NCBI GenBank assembly: GCA_905250075.1
Contig: CAJNOP010000875.1
Location: 1-64,000 of the forward strand
From: Rotaria sp. Silwood1
Taxonomy: Eukaryota > Rotifera > Eurotatoria > Philodinida > Philodinidae
Direction: 5' to 3'
Length of the DNA stretch: 64,000 nucleotides
The position numbers were made by a program, and so were the translations under genes. This document shows, in pieces, positions 48,391-60,110 of the stretch. The notes beneath the pieces are model-generated. The model saw only the letters and a list, made by a program, of their open reading frames with translations, was not told the origin of the DNA and searched no databases. Within the stretch, counting starts at the first letter, position 1. Every line of letters begins with the position of its first letter.

Positions 48391-50295
48391 ATGAACAATA
48401 ATATAATGCATCAAATTTCAAAAGAAGAACAACAACAAACTGGAACTGCTATGTTAGATGAATATTGTCGACATTATTCAGATTTCAGTAAATATAGTTT
48501 TGTTTTTTTGTAATTTAAAAAAAACAAAATCGATTTATTTCCATATTCTAGACAAAATATTGAATATTTATATAAAAAATTTTTATCCTCAACTTCATTT
48601 TGAATTTGAACAACTTCTTGATGCTTCATACAATATATGGCATCGTTTAACTGATGATAAAAAAATTTCATTATCTAATTTTCTTGAAGAAATAAGTCAA
48701 GAAAGTAATCATGTACGTATTGATTTCAAGAAAAAAACAAAAACAAAAACATGTAAAAACTTGTTTTTTTGAAATTAATTTAATTGATTTTTTTTACTTT
48801 ATAAAATTGATAAAATTTATTTGAAATTTTGAGATAAGTTTCTAATGGAAAGATAATTAATAGAAAACTTAATTTTTAACAACATTTTTATAACTTTCAA
48901 TAAATTTCTGTAATAGGATAGTAGAAATCCTTCCAACTGATAAATCACCTTTGTGTCAAGGCTATGTGCATTGTATAGACTCAATGAGCTATGAATATCC
49001 TGAAAAGACGCTCTATCCTTGACTTATTACTGCAGAGAGAGACTGTACTAAACGAATGTAGTGACTTCGCTTAAGAAAATTGACTTTGGAATTGTAACTT
49101 GAAACTTTTGTACAAAGACAAGTTTTGACGCAAATAGTTTATTGTGAAAGTTTCACATCTTTTGATTTATTTTTGGTCCGAAAATAAGAATATTAGATGT
49201 ATCAGTTTATATGAAATACTTCGACTGTTGTACCTAGGATAGAGCTGCTTTACAATCAAACTTGCTCTTTATGAGTACATATAAGGAGTGAATAGCAAAT
49301 ATCGTCTAGACAACAATCATATTATTGTATATAAGAGATGTAGAAGACCTGCTTTTACCATCGCTATATTTTAGGATAGAAATAACGAAAAGATTTGAGA
49401 ATTTCACTAGAAATACAATATTTCCGCAGAAATAAGATAAGACTCAATTGTTTCATTAATTCTAATAGTAATGTTTTGAAAATGTACCACTATGCTATTC
49501 TTTGTTGGTTCTTTTTTTATTTATTAAAGTACCCGATAGACGATGAATATAGAAGAAGAGATGTGTAGGTCAAAATAAGCAAGGTCATGATTGTTTTCGA
49601 ATGAATAATATCGTATGTGTATATTCATATGTCCGACAGTTAATAATCGTACATAAAAAAAAAAAAAAAAGGTTAAAATACTTTCTTCCTATGTCTCGTA
49701 TTAAAATGTTATGTTAAGGTGTTTTCTTTGTTTTTTTTTACAACGACACAATTGGCATGTAAAGATTATATATAATTACTATAGAAAGGTGTAATTATCG
49801 TTTATGATGAAAAAGAAAAAGAAGACGATAATTCATGTACTTCGAAAAACATATTAAGAATACAAATGAAGTGCATTGACCGAGAAAAAATGCAATAAAT
49901 TTTGATTAAATTCAATGACATACGAATGAACATATATTTTTTGATTTAGAATGTACTTTTCTATTGAATAGAATTGTGTCGAATAAATTTTTCTTTATTA
50001 TATAGAAACTTACTAGAAGATATTAAATATCTTACAACTATCGATTGTGGTCATATTCATTATATTAACATAAATCAAATCCTATCGACTGTCTACTTTC
50101 AATATAGATATATATATCAAATAATCTTCTATGTTCTTTTTTTTTTTTTGTTTGAATTGAATATATAATATTTTTATTATTATCTAATAGAGTATATTGC
50201 CATCATCAAAAATAAAAACATTCAATGATTTGATAAATTGTGAATCATTAGAAATAAACTTAAAATATCCATTAAATCGTATTAATAATAAATGA
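48391..50295 (+). CDS. Small protein of unknown function
   Basis: Possible 120-aa product in three exons: 48391-48487, 48552-48712 and 50191-50295. All introns are GT-AG and the phases agree. I do not recognise it. The sequence starts MNNNIMHQISKEEQQQ, contains a plausible helical middle (HFEFEQLLDASYNIWHRLTD, then SNFLEEISQES) and ends in a lysine/asparagine-rich tail. The second intron is 1.48 kb, so further exons may be missed. The stop codon TGA overlaps the ATG of the following HMG-box frame by the sequence ATGA. It may be a separate gene, or the 5' part of the HMG-box transcript. Confidence 0.45.
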
Positions 50296-50696
50296 ATGAA
50301 AAATTAAATACTAAAACTATAAGTTCATGTAAAACATTTATTTCAAAAAATAAGAAATTAATAATTAAAAAACCAATAACAATAACACCATTTCATATTT
50401 ATTTAAAAGATGAACGTCAAAAATTAATGAATAAATATCGAAAAATGTCAATTAATGATATAAATAAATGTTTATCTAAACGTTGGAAAAAAATGTCTAA
50501 TCGAATGAAATATAATTATGAATATCGAGCATATCTTGCTAAAAAACGTTTATATAAAAAACAAGGTAAATTAATTCGATTAAAAAAACCTTCTTTTATT
50601 AAACGAATATCTTCAAAAACAAGACAAATAAAGAATAAAAAACAACAACTACTATCAAACACATTTCGATCAAATACTTCAATTCGAACAAAATGA
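50292..50696 (+). CDS. HMG-box domain protein
   Basis: A single-exon 134-aa frame. An HMG-box fold is visible at about residues 32-98: KPITITPFHIYLKDERQKL, then SINDINKCLSKRWKKMS (the conserved Trp) and NYEYRAYLAKKRLYKK. The whole protein is very basic (poly-Lys and Arg) and would be nuclear and DNA-binding. HMG-box proteins bend DNA; whether this one is of the sequence-specific (SOX/TCF) or HMGB type cannot be told. It has no leader of its own: the previous codon in frame is a stop, and its ATG overlaps the stop of the upstream frame. It ends 39 bp before the stop of the convergent kinase gene. Confidence 0.7.
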   Translation: MNEKLNTKTISSCKTFISKNKKLIIKKPITITPFHIYLKDERQKLMNKYRKMSINDINKCLSKRWKKMSNRMKYNYEYRAYLAKKRLYKKQGKLIRLKKPSFIKRISSKTRQIKNKKQQLLSNTFRSNTSIRTK

Positions 50697-50735
50697 ATAG
50701 TCTTTTTTTTTTTTTTTAATTAATAAATTCATTTA

Positions 50736-51957
50736 TCAATTACTAAAAAAAGAATGTTGTAATAATTGTTCTGCATTTGGACGATGAATTGGATTTATTT
50801 GTAAACATTGTTGTAGGGCATCACGTAAATGATTATTAGTTAGAGGTGGAATACTTGGATTTTGTGTTAATCGAGCTATATAAGACATTTTATCATAATT
50901 ATCTTGAACATGTTCAAATGGTCGATAACCAAAGACCATTTCAAATAAAAGAACACCTATGAAAATAAAAACAGAAAAAGTTTTTTTTTTTTTTTAACAA
51001 TAAATTTTGACAAACCAAGTGCCCAAATATCTGATGCTCGACCTTGACGAGAATATTGACCATTTTGTATTTGACATACTTCAGGTGGCATATATTCTGG
51101 TGTACCTTTGAATATTTTATCAGAATTTTAAATATAAAGAAAGATTAATAAAATAATTCCACCTGCAAATGGTCTCAATACAGATTGTTGTGCATGTGAT
51201 AAACGAAATGAAAGACCTAAATCAATAATACGAAGTTGACCACCATGTGTCATTATAAAATTTTCCGGTTTAATATCTAGAAAATAGGTTTAATTTTTTT
51301 TTTTTTTGATTAAAAATTAAATTTTTATATGTACCTGAATGAACAATTCCATATCGATGAAGTAAAGCAACAGCTTCAACCATTTGATACCAATAATATT
51401 TTATTTGTGCATTTGTCATCTTTTTTTTATTAGGTGGTGCTTGTAATGGTAACATAAAACGAAAATCATGTCCAGTTTCCATAACAATTTTACCCGTTTG
51501 AGATTTTTTATTATATTCATGATTATAAACACGTATAACATATGGATTATGTGGTTGTAATTTAGTTAAATAACGTATTTCTTTAAAAAATATTTTTGAA
51601 TGTTCATGACTATCATTGGTATCAATATTTTGTACGATTTTTATTGCTACAGATTGACCTGTTCGAGAATCATATGCAGCATAAACACGACTATGAAGTC
51701 CTTCACCAAGTAAACGAATAACACTATATGGAATAGAATTAACATAAATTGTTGTTGATTGTGTATTTGAATTTGTTAATGGAACAGCTGGAGATGTTGG
51801 TAATGGATGATGCCAACTTGGTGAAGCTGGTAAAGCTAAAATAATATATCTTGTTCAATTTTTAATCTATTTCAAATAAAAAAAATATCTTACTAGCATC
51901 ACATGATGGCTTGCAATTAGCCGGAAATGGATGGAAAGCATAAGCGATTTTAATCAT
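50736..51957 (-). CDS. TTK/Mps1-like protein kinase
   Basis: Predicted 329-aa kinase in five exons: 51894-51957, 51335-51835, 51163-51276, 51016-51105 and 50736-50956. The domain starts near residue 57 with the glycine loop LLGEGLHSRVY (63-73). K87 lies in VAIK, the catalytic loop is HSDIKPEN (187-194), the metal-binding motif is DLG (207-209) instead of DFG, and MPPE replaces APE. HSD together with GIVH, YYWYQMVEAVALLH and KLQPHNPYVIRVYNHEY resembles TTK/Mps1, the spindle-assembly-checkpoint kinase. It lacks the long N-terminal TPR and kinetochore region of TTK (human 857 aa); the 56 residues before the domain are Pro/Ser/Thr-rich. It could be a divergent paralogue. DLG is compatible with activity, as in NEK6/7. 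Confidence 0.85.
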
Positions 51958-54900
51958 TTGATTATAGATTCTTCTCTGTTATATGATGTCATACGACAAG
52001 TAAAACATGCCTATGTATAATAAAATATATTTTTGTCGTTCTCATTTTTCATTTCTGTGTTCTTTTCTTTTTCTTTTGTGAACCTTCAAATACAAAAATT
52101 GTCGTTTTTTTTCTTCTTCTCTCATGTTAACACTCTCTCATAATATGTTAATTAATCGAGCATGAACTATTGTATTCTGAATGGGATCAAGGTCATGGCT
52201 TCTTTTTTTTTTTTTTTTACTATGCTTATGAAATAATGCCGTCGCATGTCTCTTACCTTTAGTAATCTAAACAAAAAAATCAGCAGGTCGAACGATATGC
52301 CGATTACCGATTGAGTTGCTTGTCGCCGTTATTCATTCAAAATATAGTTATCAAGTATCCGCTTATACGAATATATCATATGCTTGTTGCATGCTTGATT
52401 GATGTTAGTGTCGTGTATGTAACTGAGTAACTACTGATGTACCGTTCGTTTTACTTTTTATTTCTACTGCATTCAATTTACGTAAGACGAAAGACATCGT
52501 ATGTTGCGCGAATGAGAGCGAGTAGATATACACATTTTGTAATGTTCAGAATAGATGCATTCATACAAGTCGATTTCATAGTATTAATAATAGTGTTCAA
52601 CAAAAAAAAAGAAAAAAATACATATATGTATAATCGAAATAATTCATATTCGCCATACAACCTCTTCTGAAGTAATCGCACTCTTGAATTCATTGGCGCA
52701 CTTTATTTTTGAGAATAAGATATTAAAAAAAAATATATAGAAGTATGTTATTCAGAATCAATATATGAATGTTTTTCTTTTTATTGAGGTTAATCGGATA
52801 GTGCATGTGCAAATGACAATTAATGTTTAAACTATGATGCATTCCAGGTATATATCGTGTATCTTGTCAAAAATTACTTTTACCATGATTATTTAAATTA
52901 CGTTGACATTATCAACATCGTTTATATTGATCACATCGTTAATGTATAAAAATACCTTGTGGATCTTCTAAATATATTTTTTCATCCTAATTATTATGTG
53001 TACATTTTTTCATTTGTAGCTCCTACCCAATTTGCTTCAATAACGATGTTGTTTGTAGTTTTTCAATACAAGACTAGTAAAACAAGATTTTTTTTTCATT
53101 ATTCAATTGAACAATAAAAACATACTCTTCTTTCATATTTTTGATCGAATATTTATTTAAGTAATTGTTGTTGTTGTTGTTGTTCAATAAAATTTTTTAT
53201 TAACATACAATTTCTATTGCATGAAGAAGACGTTCTTGTAATTGTTCAGGTGATATGTCATTCAGACCAAGAAAAATCTGTTTCGATTTCATAAATCACT
53301 AATCTGGCACGTTTCTTCCGAATCTAATTCTTTTTTATAGAACAGAAAATATTCTGTTTGACAAGTCAACTATATCATTTTGTAGAGTAATTCTTGATCA
53401 GTGAATGATACTAATTGTAGAATGTTTTTAGAGATTGTGTGCCATCATGCTCTATAACTATGATAATATATGGTCTTCTAAATTGAAGCGCATATTTGTG
53501 AAATCAATCTGTCAATGCCGACAAAAGACTAACTTTTCGAGTTCTGTAAACAGAAAAGTGTATCGATTTTACGATAAATACTTTTTTCAGTAAAAATAGT
53601 TTCTATCCATTAATGATAAGTTCATCATGCGCTATCATTTAACATACATGAATTTTTCAAAAATGACAAACTAAATTTTCGCTTTCAGACTCTGGAGTTT
53701 GGATATTAGTGTTCTGTTGACACATGCCAATAGCCACGCCCTTTTCTTTGCACTAAAAAAACGAACTCCATTGTTGATATTTGTTTCGGTTTCCTATGCA
53801 TAATTTTCTTTAGCAACCGCTTTCGTATGAGTTGTGAATCGCGGATAAAATCAGTTCAATCTTATACAGACCAACAAAAATTTATTTTCTTACTCTCATT
53901 TTCGTGATTTTCTGGTACAAATTGATATGCTCGAATTTTGTGTTTGATTCAACAAACTTCTTTCCAGTTGATTGTTTTTTGATGAGACTGGGATAAATGA
54001 GCATGTCGCTTGACTATTGAGATTTATTTATGAAATGAGTCGTGTGCTTGCATCGCATCCAAACATTTCAATTTTACTCATGCAGTTTACATAGGGTGGT
54101 GGAAATTTCGGCCCCGAACCTTCGTCCAGGTTCCAAGTTCCGGCAGTGTGTCGGCCTGGGTGAAGTTCATCTCATCACTGCTGATAAAAAATAGTCTAAT
54201 TTCAATGCATAGTTGGTACACACTATAGTGTTGAGCACGACGGCATAGTATGTAGCAGTGTGATTTTAGACCACATTATATTTATAGCATCATGTTTAGC
54301 ATACGACATTTCGTTTTATTATGTTACTTATTCCGGAGAAGTAATAGATATTTCTCAAGACTACAACACTTCTAATATGAATCCAACTAGACTAACTCAG
54401 TACTACGTCGCTCTACTGAGGGTGTGGGTGCGGATGAGAATGTGATTCATTAGAGATCAAAGTTCACACTCATATCCTTGTTAAATTTATCAATGATGTT
54501 TGAATTGGATTTTCTTCACACAATCAAAAGAATTCTCGATGGTTTCTCTGTGAGAGATAATAGTGATCATCTCAGTCACAATAACTTTGAACAAGAGAAT
54601 ATCTCTTTGGGAAGATTGATCCTCTATTCAAATCCATCTAGTTCAATGCACATTACATATTGTGAGATCATTCGATGTCTCTCTATCTGATTACTTATTG
54701 AATTAGCTTATCACTTTTCAAAATAGTGAACCATAGAAAAGTTCTTTCTAGTTTTTTGCTGAGTATTCTTTTTCGTTTTATCTTAAAATGTACTTATTTG
54801 ATTTGATAGTTGATGTGTCCCTCTGTGGTCATTGAATATTTAGAAGAACTAGAATGATTTGAGAATAATGATGATATCATCTTTATCCCGCATATTTCAT

Positions 54901-56834
54901 ATATATTTTAATACAATATAAGTGTGTAATATGAAAGGGAAGTTGTAGATCATGTTGACCTTAATAATGTTAAATAAACTGGATGTATTTTTCTCAAAAT
55001 AACATACATTTCACGAAGATAAAGCTTTTCCATTCAGGGTTCTCTTTTTCAAAAGAAATAGTTTACAAAAGAACTGTTTTATAACACAGAAGAAATATCA
55101 TCAAATACAAATTTGCCCATGGATTCAAACATTTCTCATACAATGAACTCGACTAAGTAACCAATGCATAGAAAATCTTTCTCCTTCTTAATTATTTATG
55201 ATTATTAGATAGAGATATTTCTTTATTTCAAAAGCATAACAAGTCAGTTTTGCGCAGCATGTTTATCGTTGTGAATAAACTTCAAATATTTCAATCAAGA
55301 TATTAACACCACTAAAAGGTCAATGAAAGTAATTCATTCCGAACAATGATTTAAAGAAAATTATTTTATAATAAGCATTTCAAATTATATTGTCTTTTCA
55401 TCACAACTTATCATCATCGAGAATACATGCACTTAACACAATTTCAAACTTTAAGATTCCTTTAGCTTTATAGAAAATATTTTGTTCTGAAAACTTAAAA
55501 CTCAATTTCAAGAAAAACATGAGAGTAAATCTATAGATATCTTAGCAACAAATTAAATCTTTGATAATAGATCAACAAACAATAAGCAGAAAAGTTGATT
55601 TCATAATTCTTGTGTTCTTGTTCATTAGAAACCAAAAGCAAATATTATTTTCTTTTCGATAATCTCCATTTCAGTTCTCAATTATTATTTCTTTTTTTGT
55701 TTAAAATATCATTAATTCACTTGAAAGAAAATATATGACTGTCATTCTCTTGCAGGATATTGACTGCCGGTGCTAATATTAGCAGGTCAATTTCATTATC
55801 TCACAACGGGTAAAAACTCGAACCAAGATAGACGAGTAAAGATTTGTCTAATATAATATTATTATAAAGCTTAGGACAGAGCTTTTCGCTCGTATTGAAT
55901 ATTATCGATTTGAAATCATAGAACTATTGAGACAAAAATAATTGCTTAGCTATTTTAAGAAGAAAAATTATTCGTTTATATACCACAAATTTTTCTTTCA
56001 TGAGACATTAACGATTACAAGTACTTTTAATAGACAATAATTTAGAGCTGCCAAGATTGATCATACTTAGAATGTCTTTCATATCAATCGTGGATAAAAA
56101 GTTATAAAGGATCTAAAAAAGAAACTATGATACCTATTTAAGAATAGTAAAACATGCAAATCAATCAAATTAATATTCTCTAAAAATATGCTCATAAAAA
56201 ATCGACGGATTTTATACCATATTGTCAGGTAATTGCAAGTAATAAGAAAATAAAAATGAATTAGAATTTTATGAGAAGATTTTTATACGATAAGCTCATT
56301 TTAATTCGAAAAATCAACTTTTTATTAGAATGTTGTCAATTTCTACTACACGATGCATTTTACAAGAGTTCAAAGTTATCGAACCTACTTTTTATATTCT
56401 TAAACTAATGTTCAGTAATTTCTTGAAAAGTATAGCATACACATATACACACAAAGTGTGTTTCAAAACTAACTATTTTTTTGCGTTTGTCATTATGTAG
56501 AACTGTTATTACTCAACATCAATATGCTTTAATTTAACATATATTTCTATTCGAACAACATACAGAGATCCGAAGGTGATGGTTTATCAAATGAGGTAGT
56601 CGCCAATGAATTCATCATCACCAACACATGACCGTCTTTTTTTAATATTTTCTTATATGACAACATGAAGAAAGAGAGAAAAACATTTTTACGATCTGCA
56701 GTGATTTTGAACATATTAGAGTATGCAGTTAGAAATGTAGCATATTTTTTTCTTGTAGACTATCATTTATACAAAGGGTATGGATGGGTGTGTGTTAGTG
56801 TGAGTGGGAATGGACTGAAACAGTATTCGAGCTG
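51958..56834. other. Gene-poor region
   Basis: The kinase promoter should lie just right of 51957. Except for the fragment at 53200-53277, no gene, tRNA or clear inverted element was recognised. A (GTT)n run lies at 53165-53183. Confidence 0.5.
53200..53277 (-). pseudogene. Possible terminal exon fragment
   Basis: Reads IFLGLNDISPEQLQERLLHA and a few more residues to a stop, preceded by an AACAG acceptor-like site and followed at once by AATAAA. The amphipathic ISPEQLQERLL stretch looks like real protein. No upstream exons were found on the right, so it is probably a leftover of a gene or a chance frame. Confidence 0.25.
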
Positions 56835-56961
56835 ACACTCACACTCACACCCACCCCCACCCTCCCACATCCACACCCGCCCACACCCACACCACCCATA
56901 CCCATACCACCCACACCCACCCACCCACACACCCACACTCACCACCCACACCCCACACCCT
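56835..56961. repeat. Degenerate CACCCA/CCCACA array, block 1
   Basis: About 127 bp made almost only of C and A in CACCCA, CCCACA and CACTCA units. The opposite strand reads TGTGGG/TGGGTG-like. It resembles telomere-type sequence in a degraded form. Confidence 0.8.
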
Positions 56962-57350
56962 CAGCTTCGTATACTATTTGAATGATGTGTTCTGAGTTAA
57001 AAGTTAGATTAAATCTTATGAATAACACTTCTACTTGTTGCTCATGAGCCTAAAAGATACTCAAATTCTTTATTTTCTTTCTGCTTTCATTTTACACTAC
57101 AATAACCCTTTCGAAAAGCCTGAGAATGATAGACCATCTTTTATTTGATTAACCTTTTTCTTTGCAAGCATGCCATTATGTCCTAGTGGTAAATGTTGTA
57201 TGCTCACATTTTGTCTTTCATTTTTATTCTGTACTCTTTTGTGTATCACATGTGTTGTGGAGTCGTTTTTCTTTTCATTCGATTGTAAACAACATATAAG
57301 TGTGGTGTGAAGAGACAGTTGATATTAGTTATTATTTCTTCTACTTTAAA

Positions 57351-57883
57351 ATGATCAATCCAATAAACGTCGCAAAGATTTTCGTTGATTGAGCGTCGAA
57401 CTTACCGTCATCTACTTTTTCGAATACTTCGACTAGCGGAAATACTATTACAAATCGTGGGTGCGAAGTAGCCGAGCTACTGTGTGGTGTACTTGAGTCG
57501 ATTGTCAACAATCATTCACACACTTTCGAAGTCGAAACAACCCTCGATCACGAGCCAAGCGAAAGTGAATTGATCCATGAAGGAGGTTACGAAAATGAAG
57601 CTGAAGAGACGCTTGATTCTGAATGGAGCGAAGAAGAAGATGATGAAGACAAAGCATTGCGCAAGGAATTTTCTCTTGACCACATGAGTCGTGCGGTTAA
57701 TTTTTATGATCAGATCAATCCGAAAACCGGCAAAGGAAAACGACGATGGGAAACAGTGAAACATAACTTTCAGCGTATCCCACATCAAACTTATATCTCT
57801 TGGTTTCACCATTATCTTGAGAGATACGGAACAAAGAAGCAGAAACTTGATAAAATTGATGACTATGTATTCGACATATTCGA
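57351..57883 (+). pseudogene. Decayed transposase-like frame, cut by an assembly gap
   Basis: From the ATG at 57351 the frame reads MINPINVAKIFVD, hits a TGA at 57390-57392, then stays open in the same frame to the run of Ns. The later part has an acidic stretch (EWSEEEDDEDKAL) and a basic, helical one (KGKRRWETVKHNFQRIPHQT, then WFHHYLERYGTKKQKLDKI), which suits the N-terminal DNA-binding part of a pogo/CENP-B-type DNA transposase. That assignment is tentative. Its G/C-ending codons differ from the host genes here. The part after the gap does not continue a recognisable protein. Confidence 0.5.
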
Positions 57884-57983
57884 NNNNNNNNNNNNNNNNN
57901 NNNNNNNNNNNNNNNNNNNNNNNNNNNNNNNNNNNNNNNNNNNNNNNNNNNNNNNNNNNNNNNNNNNNNNNNNNNNNNNNNNN
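57884..57983. other. Assembly gap (100 N)
   Basis: Exactly 100 Ns, which usually marks a scaffold join of unknown true length. It lies between the two telomere-like blocks and inside a transposase-like frame. Confidence 0.99.
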
Positions 57984-58141
57984 TTTTTTATTAACAATGT
58001 AATTTTTAACCATAATCAATTAATAAAACTACTATCTTTATCTGTTCTCTTTTTAAATCAACTAGCAGATGTATATCAAGTTTCTGAAAATATCTAAGAA
58101 CTTCACAAAGACCAAAACTCTACGACAAATAACAATCTAGA

Positions 58142-58200
58142 ACTTGGATGTGGGTGTGGGTGTTTTAAAATAATGAGACCACACCCACACCCCACACTCT
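58142..58200. repeat. TGTGGG hairpin
   Basis: GATGTGGGTGTGGGTG at the left pairs with CCACACCCACACCCCACAC at the right across a short AT spacer. Telomere-like units thus face each other head to head. Confidence 0.75.
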
Positions 58201-58286
58201 TAAGTACATTGTACTTAAGTAAAAGTACAAAGTACAATTTTTAAGTACGCGGTACTTGTACTGGTACTTACTGTACTGGTACTGGT
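58198..58286. repeat. GTAC-rich block
   Basis: The tetramer GTAC occurs about every 6-12 bp, in words such as AAGTAC, GTACTT and GTACTGGTAC, making a dense set of small palindromes between two telomere-like blocks. Confidence 0.75.
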
Positions 58287-58296
58287 CTAATGTCTG

Positions 58297-58456
58297 CACC
58301 CCACACCCACACCCACACCTACACCCACACACCCACACCCGCACCCGCACACCCACACACCCACACCCATACCGACACCCGCACACCCACACCCACACCC
58401 GCACACCCACACACTCACACCCACACACTCACACCCATACCCACACCCCACACCCA
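58297..58456. repeat. Degenerate CCCACA array, block 2
   Basis: About 160 bp of CCCACA/CACACC units with single-base variants (CCCGCA, CCTACA, ACTCAC, CCATAC). The opposite strand reads TGTGGG. It fits a decayed interstitial telomere tract. The open frames across it are repeat artefacts. Confidence 0.85.
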
Positions 58457-60110
58457 TTGTATTAATAATCAATTCATATTTAATGATGGATATCTGCATT
58501 CAAACATATTATCAACGTATTATTTTCATTACGAATCAAGTTTTTCTATAAAAAAAAAGTGAACTTTCACAGAATGAATCTGTCTCATAGATAAATTCTT
58601 ATGTAGTAATCTGTACAATTGGACAACTCTCAAAAGCTTTTTCTGAAAATGACAAGTGAAAATCAAAGTTATTTGTGTACTTAATTGGATATCACAGTAA
58701 GGGTGAGTGATTTCAAATCTGTGTCAGTTACTATGGTTCTACTGTCCAAAATATCCAATTATGCTTATCCAATATTACAAATGGATTCTAGTTCGAGTTA
58801 TATCTCTGAAAGACTATTTTGAAATAGATATTTTTCGAATTACTTTTAATAATTTGATAGTAGCACGGGATTGATATGGAGTGTGGTTGTGTGCATGTTC
58901 TTTTGACTCTGATCTATTCACATTCAAATTCTCATTCTCAAGAATTTATTTTCAATTGAAAATTTTATTGTTTTTCAATCAATACCAATAATAAATTTCA
59001 ATTGATTGGCTGTTTATTATTTGAAAAAAGATAATAAAATATCAAACTAAAATTAAACCAATTTTATCAGTATTTGTAAATTTGAAATGCAACATATTGA
59101 TATGAAGAACTTCATTTCTATCAAGCTGTGATTCAAGTCATTATCTTTAATATGCCCTTTTTTTTTTTTTTTTTACTAAAGATATGCGAAAGCATGAGAA
59201 ACAGTTGGTTCAAAGTCAAACTTCAGATTATAGTTACATATTCGATGTTTTAAGCTCTCTCGACTGCAGAAATGGATCTTCTATCAGGCTGAAATTTTCT
59301 ACACGTCATTGGGTGCTCAGCTATGTATCCAATAGTTATGACGATTTTCGTCTATAAATAGCATTTATTTTTGAGATGTTCTTGAGTCATCAACACTATT
59401 AGGTGACCATAACTGAAGAAGCCTATTCATTTTTTTGTATTTTATAGAAAACACTTGTTACTACTGACTCTCATGGCTTTTTTCAAAAATTTTCTTCCTA
59501 CTTTAATTTTGCGACATAGATGAAGCTAACCAATTTTCAATAAATCAAAAAAATGTTATGGAAATAAGGATGTTTTGCTAGGAAAGCAGTTTTTTTCCTT
59601 TAGCAAAAATCTTTTTTCACGAAAAAAAGAGGATAAGAGTTACTAATTCTAAATATCAACTTTCAAGCAAAAAAATATTTGACTTTATCTCCTAACTTAA
59701 TAGAATATCATTGGAGTTACGTCATCGAGCCGACGCTTTCACCACATGAAATAACTTTTTGCATATTAATAAAATTTAAACTGATATAAACAGGCATATA
59801 ATGTATTAGTCAATACTACTCACTAGTTTAGTATCTTGTCATAAAGTATCAACATAAATAGGTCTTTTCTATATTAATCAAGTTTATTTTTTTAATTGCT
59901 CATCTTTATTCAAGGCGTATGTATGGATGTAGTCTTTTACTTTATTCTCACTCAACACCTAAATCCTGGGTAACTTTGACATTATTTTGAAAAAAAGCTA
60001 TAAGTTTTGTTTTCTTTTTCTTAGTAGTTATTTGTTAAAAACAAGCTCCATTACATAGACTATCTGATATTTCTGAGTGTTGGTAAACTGAATTTTTCCG
60101 GAATTGTTAT
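58457..60110. other. Intergenic, nothing recognised
   Basis: AT-rich sequence with a poly(T) run at about 59160-59174. No gene or repeat pair was found. Confidence 0.5.

Noticed and set aside
49974-50168. Possible extra exon between exons 2 and 3 of the small unknown gene
   Set aside because: Neither its acceptor phase nor a usable downstream donor fits the neighbouring exons. It could still belong to an unseen transcript.
57516-58097. Open frames running through the N gap on both strands
   Set aside because: Continuity across 100 Ns cannot be inferred. Only the part left of the gap looks like protein.
56763-58499. Open frames rich in Val-Gly-Cys or Thr-His
   Set aside because: They are translations of the CCCACA/TGTGGG arrays.
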